A stretch of DNA of 64,000 bases, taken from assembly GCA_030248135.1 (NCBI GenBank), contig JASANC010005240.1:1-64000 (forward strand), in the 5' to 3' direction. Positions 1-11,416 of the stretch are shown piece by piece. How positions within the stretch are numbered: position 1 is the stretch's first letter; every line of letters begins with the position of its first letter. The notes under the pieces were generated by a model. The model had not been told where the DNA came from. It was given only the letters and a program-made list of their open reading frames with translations, and searched no databases. The translations under genes were made by a program, and so were the position numbers. The stretch comes from Theristus sp. LFF4_11 (Eukaryota > Nematoda > Chromadorea > Monhysterida > Xyalidae).

Positions 1-120
<120 letters not shown>

Positions 121-186
121 CAGTAAAAAATCAACAGTCGAATCGAACTGCAAGAGAATGTAAAAACAAGCAGATCATTTGTGCAG

Positions 187-2468
187 ATCTGCGTCGTTCT
201 TGTGGCAAGACCCGTTGCCGACGTCCCCAGTGATGATCAGTCACAAGCAACGCCAGCAGTCGCTCGCGTCTGCATCGGCCGGCGGTGCCAGAAGAGGTGA
301 TTCAATCGTAATGCTAATGGGCACGAGCAGTTTGGCTCTTCTATCTGACCAGCCACTGTTTCCAAGCGAAGCAAGGTTGAATTTAATTCGAAAGTCATGT
401 GACTATTGTGACATGCGTATATGCAGACGGAATGTACGTACGTAATGTATGTGCACACAGATAATCAGATAACGAGACACTACAAAGACGGTCACGCTTG
501 CAAAAAAGGCATACCGTATTACCTCTAATAAACCCCCATGGGGGTTTATTTCTTCAGCGACTTCTGGGGGTGGGGGTTTTATTTTTTTGGGGGGGGGTTA
601 TTTTTGGGGGGGGGGGTTTATTTACAAACAAATTCTAGGGGTGGGGATTTGTTGAAAAATGGCAAAAATACCTTGCATGGCAGGCAAGAAAGTCGCAGAA
701 ACTTCTACTTTTCACAGAGATTTCTTTTTGTAACAACATTTTGTAATGAAATTACCATTAACTCATCCCTTTGGGGCCTTTGGTAGCACAATTTCACCAA
801 TGTCACTGCATTCAGCCACTGAATTCGCTAGGTAGTGTTTCAAACAGGTTTCTAATAAACCCCCATGGGGGTTTATTTTGGGGGGGGGGGGTTATTTGGA
901 AACTTGTCGAGGGGGTGGGGGTTTATTTTTTGGGGGGGGGGGGTTAATAGAGGTAATACGGTATTTCAGGAGCGCAATGTTTTCACAGTGAACACGTCTC
1001 ATCTCTCGTTCATCAATCGAACCCAAGCGCCCATTTTTTGTTTCACTTTTACCACCATGCTTTCACATACCCTTCTTCCTACATGTACGAAATTCCACCT
1101 AAAAGCACAAAAAGTAATGCCCCCAACTGCGACCGCAGCGAGCACGCAGCGTTTGTACGAGCGTAATCGGGCGTCGAACGTGGCCGGAACGACGGCGGCA
1201 GCAGCGATGCCGCACCAGCAGTCGCGACGCGCCAGTCCGAGTTCGCGGCGGCCGAGTGCGCTGTCCGCCTCGTCAACGACGCAACTCGCCGAGCGTGAAA
1301 CGCTCATGCCGCGACGGTAATGAAGTAACCAGCAGACACACCCACGATGGGAGACGACAAACTAAATAGCAATGCTTTAGGTTCTGCGATGCGTGTGCAG
1401 ATGTTAGCAAGGGGACCAGTTTTTCTTTGTGAGGTATTAATAATTCAAAATCGCCAAAGTGACTCGGTCGTTATTAATGGGACTTGGATCACTTTGTGAA
1501 TTTTGAATTCCCGCGTCATGCATGAAACCATTTACCTATCTATGCGCGCATTGAGTCTCGGGATCAAAATAAAAGATAATACAATAGGTATACCGGCATG
1601 CATTTTTCATTTTGGTTCTGTGACTCAATGCGCGCGCAGAGATTGAACAGCAGTTTCATGCGCGACGCGGCAATTTAAAAATCCGGTTAAGTGACCTGAG
1701 TTCCTGTCGACGTCGCAGGCGCAGTGCAGTCGCAGATCTAGAAGAAAGAACAATAAACGGTTTACACAATTTGGAGATCACACTCGGAATACAAGTTCAA
1801 ACATGCGCACTTAGATTTGTTAATTGGGCATATCATCATAGATCTATTGTAGATTTATTTGAACGTGTCCGCAGTAAAACGACGTTATTTGCTTCAAAAA
1901 CGTCCATTTGTCAAAGTACAGGCACTAAAATTTCAGTTTGGTGTAACTGATTCGACATTCACCATTTGTTTACGGGAAGAAATCGGCTAAATGGAGTCTG
2001 GTTTGCTGTGAACGACTAGCGCATGATTTGCGGCACATGACGTCATTTCAGTGGGACACGTTTGAAAAAATATGTCATAGTTTGCCAAGTTCAAGTAGAG
2101 ATTTGGGCCGCATAACGGTAAGGTATGAACTTTGGCACTGAGAAAGTTATGCAACATCCTAGCGATCGATGCCACCTCCAGGCGGTCCCAGCGTGCCCAT
2201 GTAGCCCTACACTCGGATTCCCGCGCGACGAAACGTTTTCTCATCTTCGAATGAGTTTAAAGAGTTTTTTCGCAGCTCGTCGTTCCTATCGCTGATGACC
2301 GATCGTCCGCCGCCCGTGCAGCAGCCAAGGCCAGCGGTGCAATGCCGTTCGATCGCAAGCGTCGACACGAAGGACGGACGACCATCGACTGCGCCCTCAG
2401 CACAGCAGCCGCAAGTGGTCGTCACGTACGACGCACGCGACCGCCGACAAACGGACGAAGAGCGATAT
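187..2468 (+). CDS. Partial gene: three linked low-complexity exons
   Basis: Three coding-like exons on the plus strand join in phase: 187-296 (frame contains SASFLWQDPLPTSPV, donor after AGAAGAG), 1139-1316 (contains STQRLYERN and a Ser/Arg/Ala-rich stretch) and 2276 to about 2468 (contains LMTDRPPPVQQPRP). Exon a ends in phase 1 and b begins with two completing bases; b ends in phase 2 and c begins with one. Each is more GC-rich than the surrounding DNA and sits behind a CAG acceptor. No donor is obvious before the in-frame TGA at 2469. The product is disordered and I do not recognise a domain. AMPD2 proteins have such a disordered N terminus and the next plus-strand gene downstream is AMPD2, so these may be its 5' exons with an antisense gene nested in between. 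It could equally be an independent gene. No start codon is identified. Confidence 0.45.
512..962. mobile_element. MITE family I, copy 1
   Basis: Element of about 450 bp bounded by inverted TACCGTATTACC and GGTAATACGGTA, giving a possible TA target duplication. The interior begins and ends with CCCCCATGGGGG palindromes and long G runs. A second copy lies at 3036-3502 with the same interior. It has no coding capacity: ORFs across it are G-run artefacts. Confidence 0.75.
1385..1740. mobile_element. MITE family F, copy and adjacent fragment
   Basis: Contains the family F interior (CGCGTCATGCATGAAAC, then GCGCATTGAGTCTCG, then CAAAATAAAAG). A second, inverted fragment starts near 1612 with GTGACTCAATGCGCGC. 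Related copies lie at 22003-22194 and 43910-44113, with fragments near 21060 and 59230. The ends are inverted GACTCAATGC motifs. No coding capacity. Confidence 0.6.
1845..2079. mobile_element. TA-flanked MITE family E, copy 1
   Basis: A 235-bp element starting TATTGTAGATTTATTTGAAC and ending GGACACGTTTGAAAAAATAT followed by GTCATA. The imperfect terminal inverted repeats share AACGTGTCC. Copies at 5448-5682 and 14257-14494 have the same interior (CACCATTTGTTTACGGGAAG). TA at both ends suggests a mariner-type non-autonomous element. Confidence 0.7.
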
Positions 2469-3035
2469 TGAGTATTGACGGCCAATAGAAGGGCAAACGA
2501 TCGTTCGATCATCGATACTGAGTTGTTGTTGCGATGTGGTACAGTACAGTTTCTTTAAACCTGACCTTTTGAGTGATGCGCGGATACTACAAAATGAACG
2601 GAACGAGACCAGGTTGAAAAAAGACATCCATTTTGCTACAAATGGCAACTTTCATTTCGACCAAACCCGATTTTCAGGTTCGCTCTTCATTAACGCAAGG
2701 TTTGGCGGGCTGTTTTCTGCTAAAAATGGCAGGTTTAATAAAACATACTGCACAAACTTGAAGATTGTGTAATCAGCGTTAATACTAAGTACGCGTTACT
2801 CAACAGCCTGTTGACCAACCAAACCGGCGGTAGCTCAATAGCTTTTAAATGAATGAAAGAAATGAAAAGTTGCTGAGCTACACATAGATGATGTTCGTTC
2901 AGTTCAGTAGCGGTGCTCAGTCAGCTAATCACCCCCTCAGCTGCTTCTTGTTTGCCCATAGTTTAATAGTTTTTAAAGATGGCGATTCTTCACTGATGCT
3001 TACCCCATCATTAAAACAAGAACAGCCATATTTAG
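2469..3035. other. Non-coding stretch, no feature recognised
   Basis: AT-rich sequence between the last putative exon of the 5' partial gene and MITE copy 3036. The short ORF at 2536-2772 has no recognisable product and no neighbouring splice logic. I see nothing further. Confidence 0.5.
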
Positions 3036-3502
3036 TACCGTATTACCCACAATAAACCCCCATGGGGGATTAATACGTCAGCGACTTTTAGGGGTGGGGG
3101 TTTATTGGTGGGGAGGGGGGATTATTGGTGGGGGGGGGGTTTATTTACAAAAAATTCTAGGGGTGGGGGTTTGTTGAAAAATGGCAAAAATACCTTGCAT
3201 GGCAGGCAAGAAAGTCACAGAAACTTCTACTTTTCACAGAGATTTCCTTTTGTAGCAGCCTTTTGTAATGAAATTACCATTAACTCATCCCTTTGGGGCC
3301 TTTGGTAGCACAATTTCACCAATGTCACTGCATTCAGCAACTGAATTCGCTGGGTATGTGTTTCAAACAGGTTTCCAATTAACCCCCATGGGGGATTATT
3401 TGTGGGGGGGGGATTATTCGGAAACTGGTCGGGGGTGGGGGTTTACTGGTGGGGGGGGGGTTAATGGTGGGGGGGGGGGGGTTTAATGGGGGTAATACGG
3501 TA
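3036..3502. mobile_element. MITE family I, copy 2
   Basis: Same inverted termini (TACCGTATTACC / GGTAATACGGTA) and the same interior as the copy at 512-962, including the shared 'ATGGCAAAAATACCTTGCAT' segment. The G-runs differ in length between copies. Confidence 0.75.
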
Positions 3503-3812
3503 CTCATGGTACAATTTTATGATCAATTGACATGTTTTCTTGACGAATAAAGCAAAAAAACATACAGTGAAGGCACACAAAAACGAGCAATCAGAAAAAA
3601 ACCAGCATAACATAAGTGAGCAAAAAACAGCGTAATTGTGACCCTCAAGTCGTGAGTAGTAAAGCTGCCCGAGGAAATCGAAAGATCCACACTGTGTGAC
3701 AAAATTATTTGCAATCAGTGCAATCAGTATCTCCAAAAGCAGGTGATAAACAGAAAACGAAACCCTAAAACAACGGAGCGAATCAGCAATCTGCCACAAG
3801 CATCAACAATTT

Positions 3813-6800
3813 TCAATCGTCACGTGCAATCTCGGGGAGCGTCAAATCCCGTCGCAATACGCGCGCCATTCTGTTCAGCAACGCGTGCTCCGGCCGCAGC
3901 ACCGTGCCGTCCTCGTTTCTCGGGTACACGCTGATTGGCTGGTCGCCATGATCCACCAATGGTTGTGCGTGCGTGCACCGCGCCAGGTGATCAGTGAACG
4001 TGCACGGACTGATCGACCACGGCCGCGCCGGCGGCGACGTCACACGACTGAACGTCCAACGCTGCGCAGACACAAACGAAACGCGAACAATCTCGAAAGT
4101 GCACAACTGGCGTCCATTTGGCTCAGGTTGAATTTAGCTTGACTCTTGAGTTGTGTGTGTGCAATGAACCCACCCCTTGGTACCTGAAGACAAAGACTAA
4201 CAGGCCGAAGACAAACGAAAAGTAAAAGGCTGTCACAAAACATCGCGCATCCACACCGTATGGCCAGATACTAAACTGATGCCACATCTACAGTACATGA
4301 AAATTAACGGGTATAAGCCAAACAACCAAAAAGCAAACATGAACGTGTATGAAGCAGAACAACCCAACAAAGACCACCGAAATACCGGCTGCATTTGCGT
4401 CCAAACGACCGTCGAATCGTCGAGCCGTGTTCGCCTCCAAGGCATATGCACCATGCCGCGGTGCGTCAGCAGATTTGCACAGTGGGCCCTCAAACGGCGT
4501 GACACCGCCGACAGACAGAACAGAGATGCCGAATCTGACGGGGGGCTTGTGGGCATGTGGAGATCGTACAAAGTTGAAAATTGAAAATGTTGAATCGCTG
4601 CCACGTGTCTTTGTGAATTCGTAAGCTTCGTAAGCTTCAAATTCCGAATGGTGATTGGCTTACGACAATGGAAGCACCATACTACGAGGAAACCAATCAG
4701 CCAGCACGCTCAAGGGGCTTTGATGAAACAGCATTTAGCGACCGCGTATGTTTCAACCATACCATGTTTCAACTTATACAGCCACGCGTCACTAAATACT
4801 GCTTCATGAATGCCTCTTTATTGCTCAATGCTGTCCAATCAGCAAAAGTTGCTGCACTAATGTTGACTCTACTATGCAACCAAACGAACCAAGATAGGAC
4901 ACAATGACCATCAGAACGTCATCGGGAAGCGAAGTGAAACTGCCGCTGGCGTTTGGAGGGCGCGAAAAGTTTCCAGTGGATTTCGCGATTGCTTCGTCTT
5001 CTGCTGAATCGCCTGCAGGGTCAAGCACGGTCACTGTGTTCAGGAACGAATTCCACTGCAACCGGCCGATTGAACGTCTGAAATGCAACGTTTTGTCGAA
5101 GGTCGATCATGAAATGTTGACACACGGCATCTATCGTATCAGCGTGTTTGCTGTTTTGCATGGTCCCACAGCAGAGCACCCTGATCGTCAAGAACGACAA
5201 CACGGCTAGTTTTCATTTCTATTCTGCCGATTCAATTTCCTTCCGTTTCTAATTATACTTCTTGCTGGCAATCACGAGGATGTTGCAGCAGGCAGGCAAC
5301 TTGCATGCGCTTGGTTCCCCAGCGACACACAATTGTTACGCCGTCCGACCGTGTGGCGTAGCGCGGGGCAGCTGCTGTCGTGCGAACGGGGCGCATGCGG
5401 CGCAAAACTAATGCACTTTTCTGGGAACAAACCGGCACGCTGTGTGTTATTGCGCATTTATTCAAACGTGTCCGGACTAAAATGACGTCATTTGCTTTAA
5501 ACTCCCGTCTGTGAAAGTACAGGCACTAAGCTTTCAATTTGGTGTGACTGATTCGACATTCACCATTTGTTTACGGGAAGAAATCGGCTAAACGGAAAAT
5601 CTGGTTTGCTGTGAACGGCAAGCGCATGTTTTGCGGCACATAACGTCATTTCAGTGGGACAAGTTAAAAAAAATATGTCATATCAGTAGGTAGGTACCAC
5701 TTTTAGTACCACGAGCCACCACTGTCGCACGAGAATACCACAGTATACAGTTGAACTTTAAATTACAGACAATCTGCTGATTGCTTGTCGATCGCGTGAT
5801 GCATGCTTTCTGTGCATGCATTCTGGAAGTGCACAGAAAGCACACAACACGTGCTCAACAACCAATCAGCTGATTGTCTATAACTTAGAGTTCGACTATG
5901 GTCACTGAATATGTCCCTCGCCCCGTTCCCACCGCACCCCAGAAACAAAGCACACCACAACAACACACCCATCGTGCGAGCATGGCATCATCTTCTGGCG
6001 AACCGTCGTGCACCCGTTCACCCAATGCGGGCACCTGGCAATCGCCCAGCCATCCGCATACGCGATCATCCTGTTGTGCACCAGTTCACCGTGTGCGTGA
6101 TATTCGTCGCGTCGCATCAACTCCCCGCAGACGATCGTGTAAACGTGACGGCGTTTCGGCATCGTTGGCGTGCCTGCAACGGGTGGGCGGCAATAATTAG
6201 TCACCCTCGTGGCCTGGTGGTAGTGCTTTAGACTACAGTCTGTGCGCTCGGGGGATCGAGCCCCGCCGACGGGTGCATAGTTGTTCTAGGGGGGGGGGGG
6301 CCGCCCCCCCCCCCCAAAAAAATTTTCAAACCTATCTCTATCAGAAAGTTTTTTTCGGCTCAGCTATTATCTATCTAAAAAAATTCTCAGCCAGCTATCT
6401 ATCTGAAAATTTTTGTCTTCGAAGACATAAAATGAGTCAATTTTTTACCAAAATTGACCATTTTTGCTCGTAATTCTTAAAAATTTCGCTAATTTTAAGT
6501 AAAATACGCGTTTATACTTGATTTTTAGCATATTTTAAGCATTATTTAGCTGTTTTTATAGCTTTTTAGCGTTTTAGCTATCTATCTATCAAATTTCAAA
6601 ATTTTGACCGCCCTCCCAAAGTCACATGGCCCCCCCCCAAAATTTTCCAGCTATCTATCTGGAAAATTTGCTCCAGCTATCTGTATCGCCCCCACCCCCC
6701 AACCCCCCGGCTCTGGAACAACTATGGACGGGTGTATAGGCACTTGATGACAGAGAAAACTCGATGGGCGCCCTACTCAATGGCGTTCTGTACACGCTTC

Positions 6801-9800
6801 TCTGGGTTAGCCCTGGCTAAAAACATCGCCTAAAAATCCCAACAACAACAACAAATGGCGGTCAATTTATTCCAGGCGCGGGCTCTTTCACATTAAAAAT
6901 GAGGGTTTTAATTGTATATTGCATTGTTTTTTTTGCGCATTTGCAACCGCGTTGCACGGAAAAGGCTGCAGGTTGAGATTTTTTCAGTCGCTAAAACTGA
7001 ACGCGTATTTAGAAACAGCCAGATTGTGCGAGAATAGATGTGGCTCGTCGGTCAATGAACACTCATAACGGAAATGCTCTGTCTCCTCGTTCCAAATTAA
7101 GTCAGCTTCTTAGATCTTCTATCGGTGTCAAAATAACGAGTCATATTTACATGCGGTGACTGGAAACATGGAACTGATTCCCTACTCATTGCATCAGGGT
7201 TTGATCGCAAGCGACAACACAGCTCGCTAAAAACAAATATCGGTCACGCGGCTAAGTTTATGCACACTTAATGGCGAATTAAAAACCAACAACAAATCGT
7301 CACGAAAGAAGTCCACAAGAAAGAACCACACAAATCGCCAACCTTCCATCAACTGCAGCCGTAGATGCAGCCGCGTCCGCTGGTAGAATTGCGGCACGGG
7401 CGTCGGCTTCTTCGCCAGTCGTTGCCGCTCAATTTCCTCCTCGACTCGTTTCAGTCGGTCCGCATAGGACATGTCCAGGCGGCCGAGCACATGCAGATGC
7501 TGACTTTGCGGTTCCGTCTGAAAAGGCCCGTTCACAATGTGTGCGTGTACGGCACGGCACAGCACGTCTCGTGTTTTAGCATACTACCGTTCATGGCTCG
7601 GCACGGCACGTCTCGTGTTTTAGCATACTACCGTTCATGGCTCGGCACGGCACGTCTCGTGTTTTAGCATACTACCGTTCATGGCTCGGCACGGCACGTC
7701 TCGTGTTTTAGCATACTACCGTTCATGGCTCGGCACGGCACGTCTCGTGTTTTAGCATACTACCGTTCATGGCTCGGCACGGCACGTCTCGTGTTTTAGC
7801 ATACTACCGTTCATGGCACGGCACGGCCACACGACACGTTTGAATGTGTGGCTGTGGTTGTTGTTGTTGTTGCGTTTGCTTTGCTAGAATTGAGCAGTTG
7901 GCTCAATTTTGAGACATGCCATTGGTGAATGGACGTCGACCAATTGGCACCTCGAATGGTCATATCATATGATATGGCATGGCTTATGGTAACGTACGTG
8001 CGAAAACACTCTGTTAATGGTATCCATTTAGTAATTGAATATGGTCTCGACTCGATCGATACGATGACATTACTGCTAGGTTTGTGTTTTTTACGGCGAA
8101 CTAATGAACACCAAACAAGCTACTACAAACGACTAATTGACAAAACAACAGTTCTTACAGTGAATCTACCACACCGAGAATTAATGACGACGTCTCTATT
8201 CATCAGATAAAGCTTGGGAGAGCCTCAAAATGCTCAACCGCCCCTTTTTCAAAGTAGTCACATTCGATGACAATGACGATCACGGTAAACAATACTGTAC
8301 TGTGCTGTCAAATTGATACGCTTTGTTTGTGGTTTCACGGTTTCGGTTCATTGCGGTTGCGGTGCATACCAGAGTTCCGGTCCGGTCACAAAGAAACCCA
8401 ACAGAACACAGGGCCAACCTGACAGATGTAGCAGTCCTCTCTGCTCGCCTGCACCGCCGCTCTGTACGCCCGTTTTTCTTTCTGGCGCGCTTCTTCGTCC
8501 GCCTCCGAGCTGTCCGCGTCCGCGTTCTCGACATTTCCCAGTCGCATCCTCGAATCGTCCGCATCAAATTCGTTTTCACCGGGCTCATTCGTCGGTATCA
8601 GCGGCACCGCGGGCAAATGTTTGTTGAACGCGGTCACGCGACGTTTGCGGGTGGCGCGGTCGGTCTAAATGGGAGAGACGGGTGCACATTGAATGGTCGG
8701 GTTTTCAGTGGGGATTTGCAGCCTATGATTGTGCGATGGCATTTTGGAGTCGCTGATTTCTGCCCCTGCTGGCTTCTCGGCGTTCTCCTCCCCCTCTGCC
8801 TTGCCAACCGCAAACCAAAAAAACACCGAAAGCGGCGTTTATGAAGCAGTATTTAGTGACGCATAGTTATGTTTGAAATTTCTACGCAACTGCTTCTTCA
8901 TGAATGCCCCAAAATGGTTCGTAGTGCAACCATAAACAGGACGCTACCAACCATTCAATCAATCAAAACCACCTTTGATGGTTGAAAGTAAACAAGTTTT
9001 CAGCAACCGTACTTCACTTGTACGTTGTACCAACTAATTACAACCAAGGAAATGATTCTCTTCTGCATCGTTCCATCAATTGCGCTGCTATGTGTTTGTC
9101 AAAAAAATTAAAAACAAACAAACACAACACCAAATGCGCGTGTCCAATCGTTCGTTGGTCACTATAGGCGAGCGCAAGATCATACTGGAAACGATCACAG
9201 CAAGCGGCGTGCGAGTCGAACGACTGAAGTTTCTGGGTTCGCGCTTCACGTTTCAGCGCTTTCTTCGTCTCTTTTGTCAATGTGGCCCGGTACCACTCGC
9301 GACCGCAACAGAGCACGTTTGCTGGGCAGACGCTGGAGCGAGAGAATAAACAGCAAAGTGTGCAGTGAGGTATTGCAAAACTTGAGCTCAGCACGGTGCC
9401 ACGGTGTCTAAAAAGGTACAGCTGTAACTCATGGGCAATCAACTGATTGACTGCTGTTACAATAAGATAAAAACTTTAAAACATCATAAACTGTATCAGC
9501 CGGTTTGAGTTTCTATACATAACCGTATTAATCGAACGTATAAAAACCACACAGTTCGTCACCGCTCGTGGCTTGGTGGTAGCGCGTTAGACTCTTGTCG
9601 GGGGTTGCGTTCGGGGGATCGAGCCCCGCCGAGGGTGCATAGACACTTAATGACAGAGAAAACTCGATGGGAACTCGACGGCGTTTCTGGGTTAGCCCCG
9701 GGCTAAAAACATCGCCTAAAAAACCGTCATCAACAACAACCACAAAACAACAGTCTCACTTCAGATGCTGATACATTACGGTTCGTCTCACCAACAACGG

Positions 9801-11375
9801 ACATCCGTATGCGGCGTTCAGGCAAGGTGCTGCGACGTTGCGACAAATGCTCAGGTGGTCTTCGGTCTGCAAACGAACGGTACTGACTGAGGGGATCGGT
9901 CGGTTCTTGATGATTGTTATTTTTTTTGGCCCACCCTGTACTTTTGACGTACGCCAGCATACGTCAACGTCCGTCAGCATCAAGAACTGGTCTCATTAAA
10001 TACGGTACTACCACACCCAACTCAATAAAGTTGGCGTGGCCGTTGGCCGAAGCCATTAGTTGATTCATGCTACTTATACCTGTGTCTTTTCCAGGGTTTT
10101 TTTGACGCAAAATCCTGCGTCAATGACGAAAAATATTTTGGGCTGACGCAAAAAAAATTCGGTCGTTTGCGTCAGCTGACGCAAACAAACTTTGGGGACG
10201 TCATAAGGCTTATTTTGAGTTATTTATGTACAGATTCAAAATTTTCCTCGCCTTCGGCGCAGAGCAGGCCACGTACACATTACAATTTGTCTGACAATAT
10301 CGATCATGCAAATAAAATGGATGGCATGGTCAGCTGATTCATGGTTCGCTTTTCAGAATTGTTCAGTATTTTGTTGACAACGGTTCGATGTTACAACAAT
10401 TTGTTGTTTTGAGCGTGGCAAGGTTCATACGTCCACTAAACTCTTATCCGAAAAAAGTTTATGCTGGCTCCGTTTCTAATCGTCTGTGTTTTTTACATCT
10501 GAATAGGACGCCTAGAAACATTGAATGACGTCTAAAAGCGTAAATGTCAAAATTCGTTGTTGTCACAACCTGTTTTCAAAAAATTTTCGCTGCGCGAGGA
10601 AGTTACAATTTGATATAGTTTCATTGAACCAAGAGTCCCATCAAGTGCCAAAATCGCTTGTTATTTGACCACAAATGTTGAAAACGCTGCTTTTATTGAT
10701 TGAAGATGCCAAAATGTTGTTTCGTTAACGTTATTCGTTCGATTTAGACTGGTGTCATATTGACGCAAAAATATTTGGGCTGACGCAAAAATTTTCGACC
10801 GTTTGCGTCAATTGACGCGAAAAAACCCTGGTCTTTTCTGTATAACGGTGGGAGTCAGATTAGTTGCCGTTTGTGTTTCTAAAGGCGGATTTAGCAATTA
10901 GGTTTGTTGTGCGTACGCACGGACATGACACTTAAAAATGGCCATGCGATTTAGAAATCGTGTTGTCTGTGTTGTCTTAATGCATAACGGACACGATTTC
11001 GAACGACGTCTGTGCGTACGGACAAAATATTAAATGGTGTTTTCGCCTCAATAAAACTTTTGTACTGAGTTGTGGTCGTGGGAACCATCTTTTTCCATCT
11101 AACGGCAACCGAAACAACCAGGTCAGTCCATTTCCAGCACACGTGTCAACAATACCCGCCTACAGCTCAAAAAAAGTTCAAAGTTCAAGTTCAAACGAAA
11201 CACCAAAACACTCGTGTAAAACACCACAGCACACCTTGCACGCGTGAAATTGCATGCCGCATAGTTCCGGACAGCGAATGACGTCGCAGAACGCCGATTC
11301 GGCGCAGTTCGTTCGAATGCATGTCGCGCAGTGTTCGTGGTCCGCCAGAGTTGAGGAGCTGTTGAGCGAGCTTTT
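3813..11375 (-). CDS. FBXO30: FBXO30/FBXO40-like F-box protein with TRAF-type zinc finger
   Basis: Probable substrate-recognition subunit of an SCF-type ubiquitin ligase. Nine exons read right to left with consistent phase: 11235-11375, 9760-9866, 9131-9332, 8419-8664, 7343-7517, 5969-6173, 4881-5077, 4386-4534, 3813-4061 (stop TGA at 3813). The sum is 557 codons, shorter than vertebrate FBXO30. The N-terminal Cys-rich zinc region reads EHCATCIRTNC, then CDVIRCPELCGMQFHACK, then CLNAAYGCPL and CPANVLCCGREWYRA, matching the family order. A second Cys/His block (RRDEY..H, RCPHWVNGC) is in exon 6. The F-box core SLPDDVLMVIVSYLGSF is in exon 7, followed by VSRRLRAHCANLLTHRGMV in exon 8 and the family C-terminal block RWTFSR..TFTDHLARC in exon 9. 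The first exon has no ATG, so a 5' exon is missing. Introns hold a SINE, hAT elements, a tandem repeat and MITEs. Confidence 0.88.
4715..4825. mobile_element. Small palindromic element family H
   Basis: Contains inverted arms related to ATGAAACAGCATTTAGCGAC on the left and GTCACTAAATACTGCTTCAT on the right. It lies in the intron between exons 7 and 8 of the FBXO30-like gene. The same arms recur near 8845, 18915, 32010, 56597 and 57090. Confidence 0.55.
5448..5682. mobile_element. TA-flanked MITE family E, copy 2
   Basis: A 235-bp copy of the element at 1845-2079, inside the intron between exons 6 and 7 of the FBXO30-like gene. It begins TATTGCGCATTTATTCAAAC and ends near ATATGTCATA. Confidence 0.7.
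5746..5898. mobile_element. Palindromic MITE family G, copy 1
   Basis: About 150 bp with long inverted ends: CAGTTGAACTTTAAATTACA on the left and a complementary end finishing AGAGTTCGACTA. The arms include AATCAGCTGATTG and inner arms CATGCTTTCTGTGCA / GTGCACAGAAAGC. Copies or relatives are at 35852-36043 and 58522-59012, with degenerate ones near 20260, 23560 and 25240. Confidence 0.7.
6201..6855 (+). repeat. tRNA-derived SINE, split by a hAT insertion
   Basis: The head at 6201-6275 is tRNA-like. The box A-like TGGCCTGGTGGTAGTG and box B-like GGGATCGAGCCCC resemble RNA polymerase III promoter elements. The body resumes at 6735 with GACAGAGAAAACTCGATGGG and TTAGCCCTGGCTAAAAACAT and ends in a CAA-rich tail near 6855. 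A hAT-like element occupies 6276-6726. Another full copy is at 9560-9752, with partial copies at 20414-20462 (+) and 27734-27850 (-). The anticodon arm is degenerate, so it is not a functional tRNA gene. Confidence 0.82.
6276..6726. mobile_element. hAT-like MITE family A, inserted in a SINE
   Basis: A 451-bp element with terminal inverted repeat CATAGTTGTTC / GAACAACTATG and a perfect 8-bp target duplication GACGGGTG (6268-6275 and 6727-6734). The 8-bp duplication is diagnostic of hAT-type transposition. It is non-autonomous: no transposase ORF. The subterminal regions carry C/G runs and CTATC repeats. Family copies also lie at 60292-61992 and 60701-61897, with a right-end fragment at about 28190-28262. 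Confidence 0.9.
7545..7828. repeat. 44-bp tandem repeat, about six units
   Basis: The unit contains CGGCACGGCACGTCTCGTG followed by TTTTAGCATACTACCGTTCA. Units are almost identical. The array begins next to an AAGGCCCGTTCA end-like motif at 7524, which is also the terminus of the elements at 30109-30553 and 44864. It lies in the intron just 5' (transcript sense) of exon 5 of the FBXO30-like gene. Confidence 0.88.
8840..8920. mobile_element. Small palindromic element family H
   Basis: The arms are ATGAAGCAGTATTTAGTGAC and a complementary arm ending CTTCTTCATGAATGCC, with a short centre. It could fold into a hairpin. It is non-coding and intronic in the FBXO30-like gene. Confidence 0.55.
9560..9752 (+). 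repeat. tRNA-derived SINE, intact copy
   Basis: Uninterrupted copy of the SINE at 6201-6855. It has box A-like TGGCTTGGTGGTAGCGCG, box B-like GGGATCGAGCCCC, the body GACAGAGAAAACTCGATGGG, and tail CAACAACAACCACAAAACAA. It ends only a few bases from the splice donor of exon 2 (9760) of the antisense FBXO30-like gene. Confidence 0.85.
10092..10830. mobile_element. hAT-like element, CAGGG termini
   Basis: A 739-bp element with ends CAGGGTTTTTTTGACGC and GACGCGAAAAAACCCTG and a perfect 8-bp target duplication GTCTTTTC (10084-10091 and 10831-10838). CAGGG-type ends plus 8-bp duplications are typical of hAT elements. Several GACGCAAA motifs repeat in both subterminal regions, as expected of transposase binding sites. 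No transposase ORF. Located in intron 1 of the FBXO30-like gene. Confidence 0.88.
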
Positions 11376-11416
11376 CTGTCCGTTTATTAACTCGAAATTT
11401 TTTATCTCGTCTCGTC

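Noticed and set aside
865..1138. N-terminal part of the ORF running into the 1139 exon
   Set aside because: It consists of G-run MITE sequence and lies upstream of the CGACCGCAG acceptor; only 1139-1316 looks coding.
6201..6275. Functional tRNA gene
   Set aside because: Box A and B-like motifs are present, but the anticodon arm is degenerate and the sequence continues into a SINE body with a CAA tail, repeated at 9560.
7545..7828. CRISPR-like array
   Set aside because: Units are contiguous tandem copies with no variable spacers, in a eukaryotic intron.
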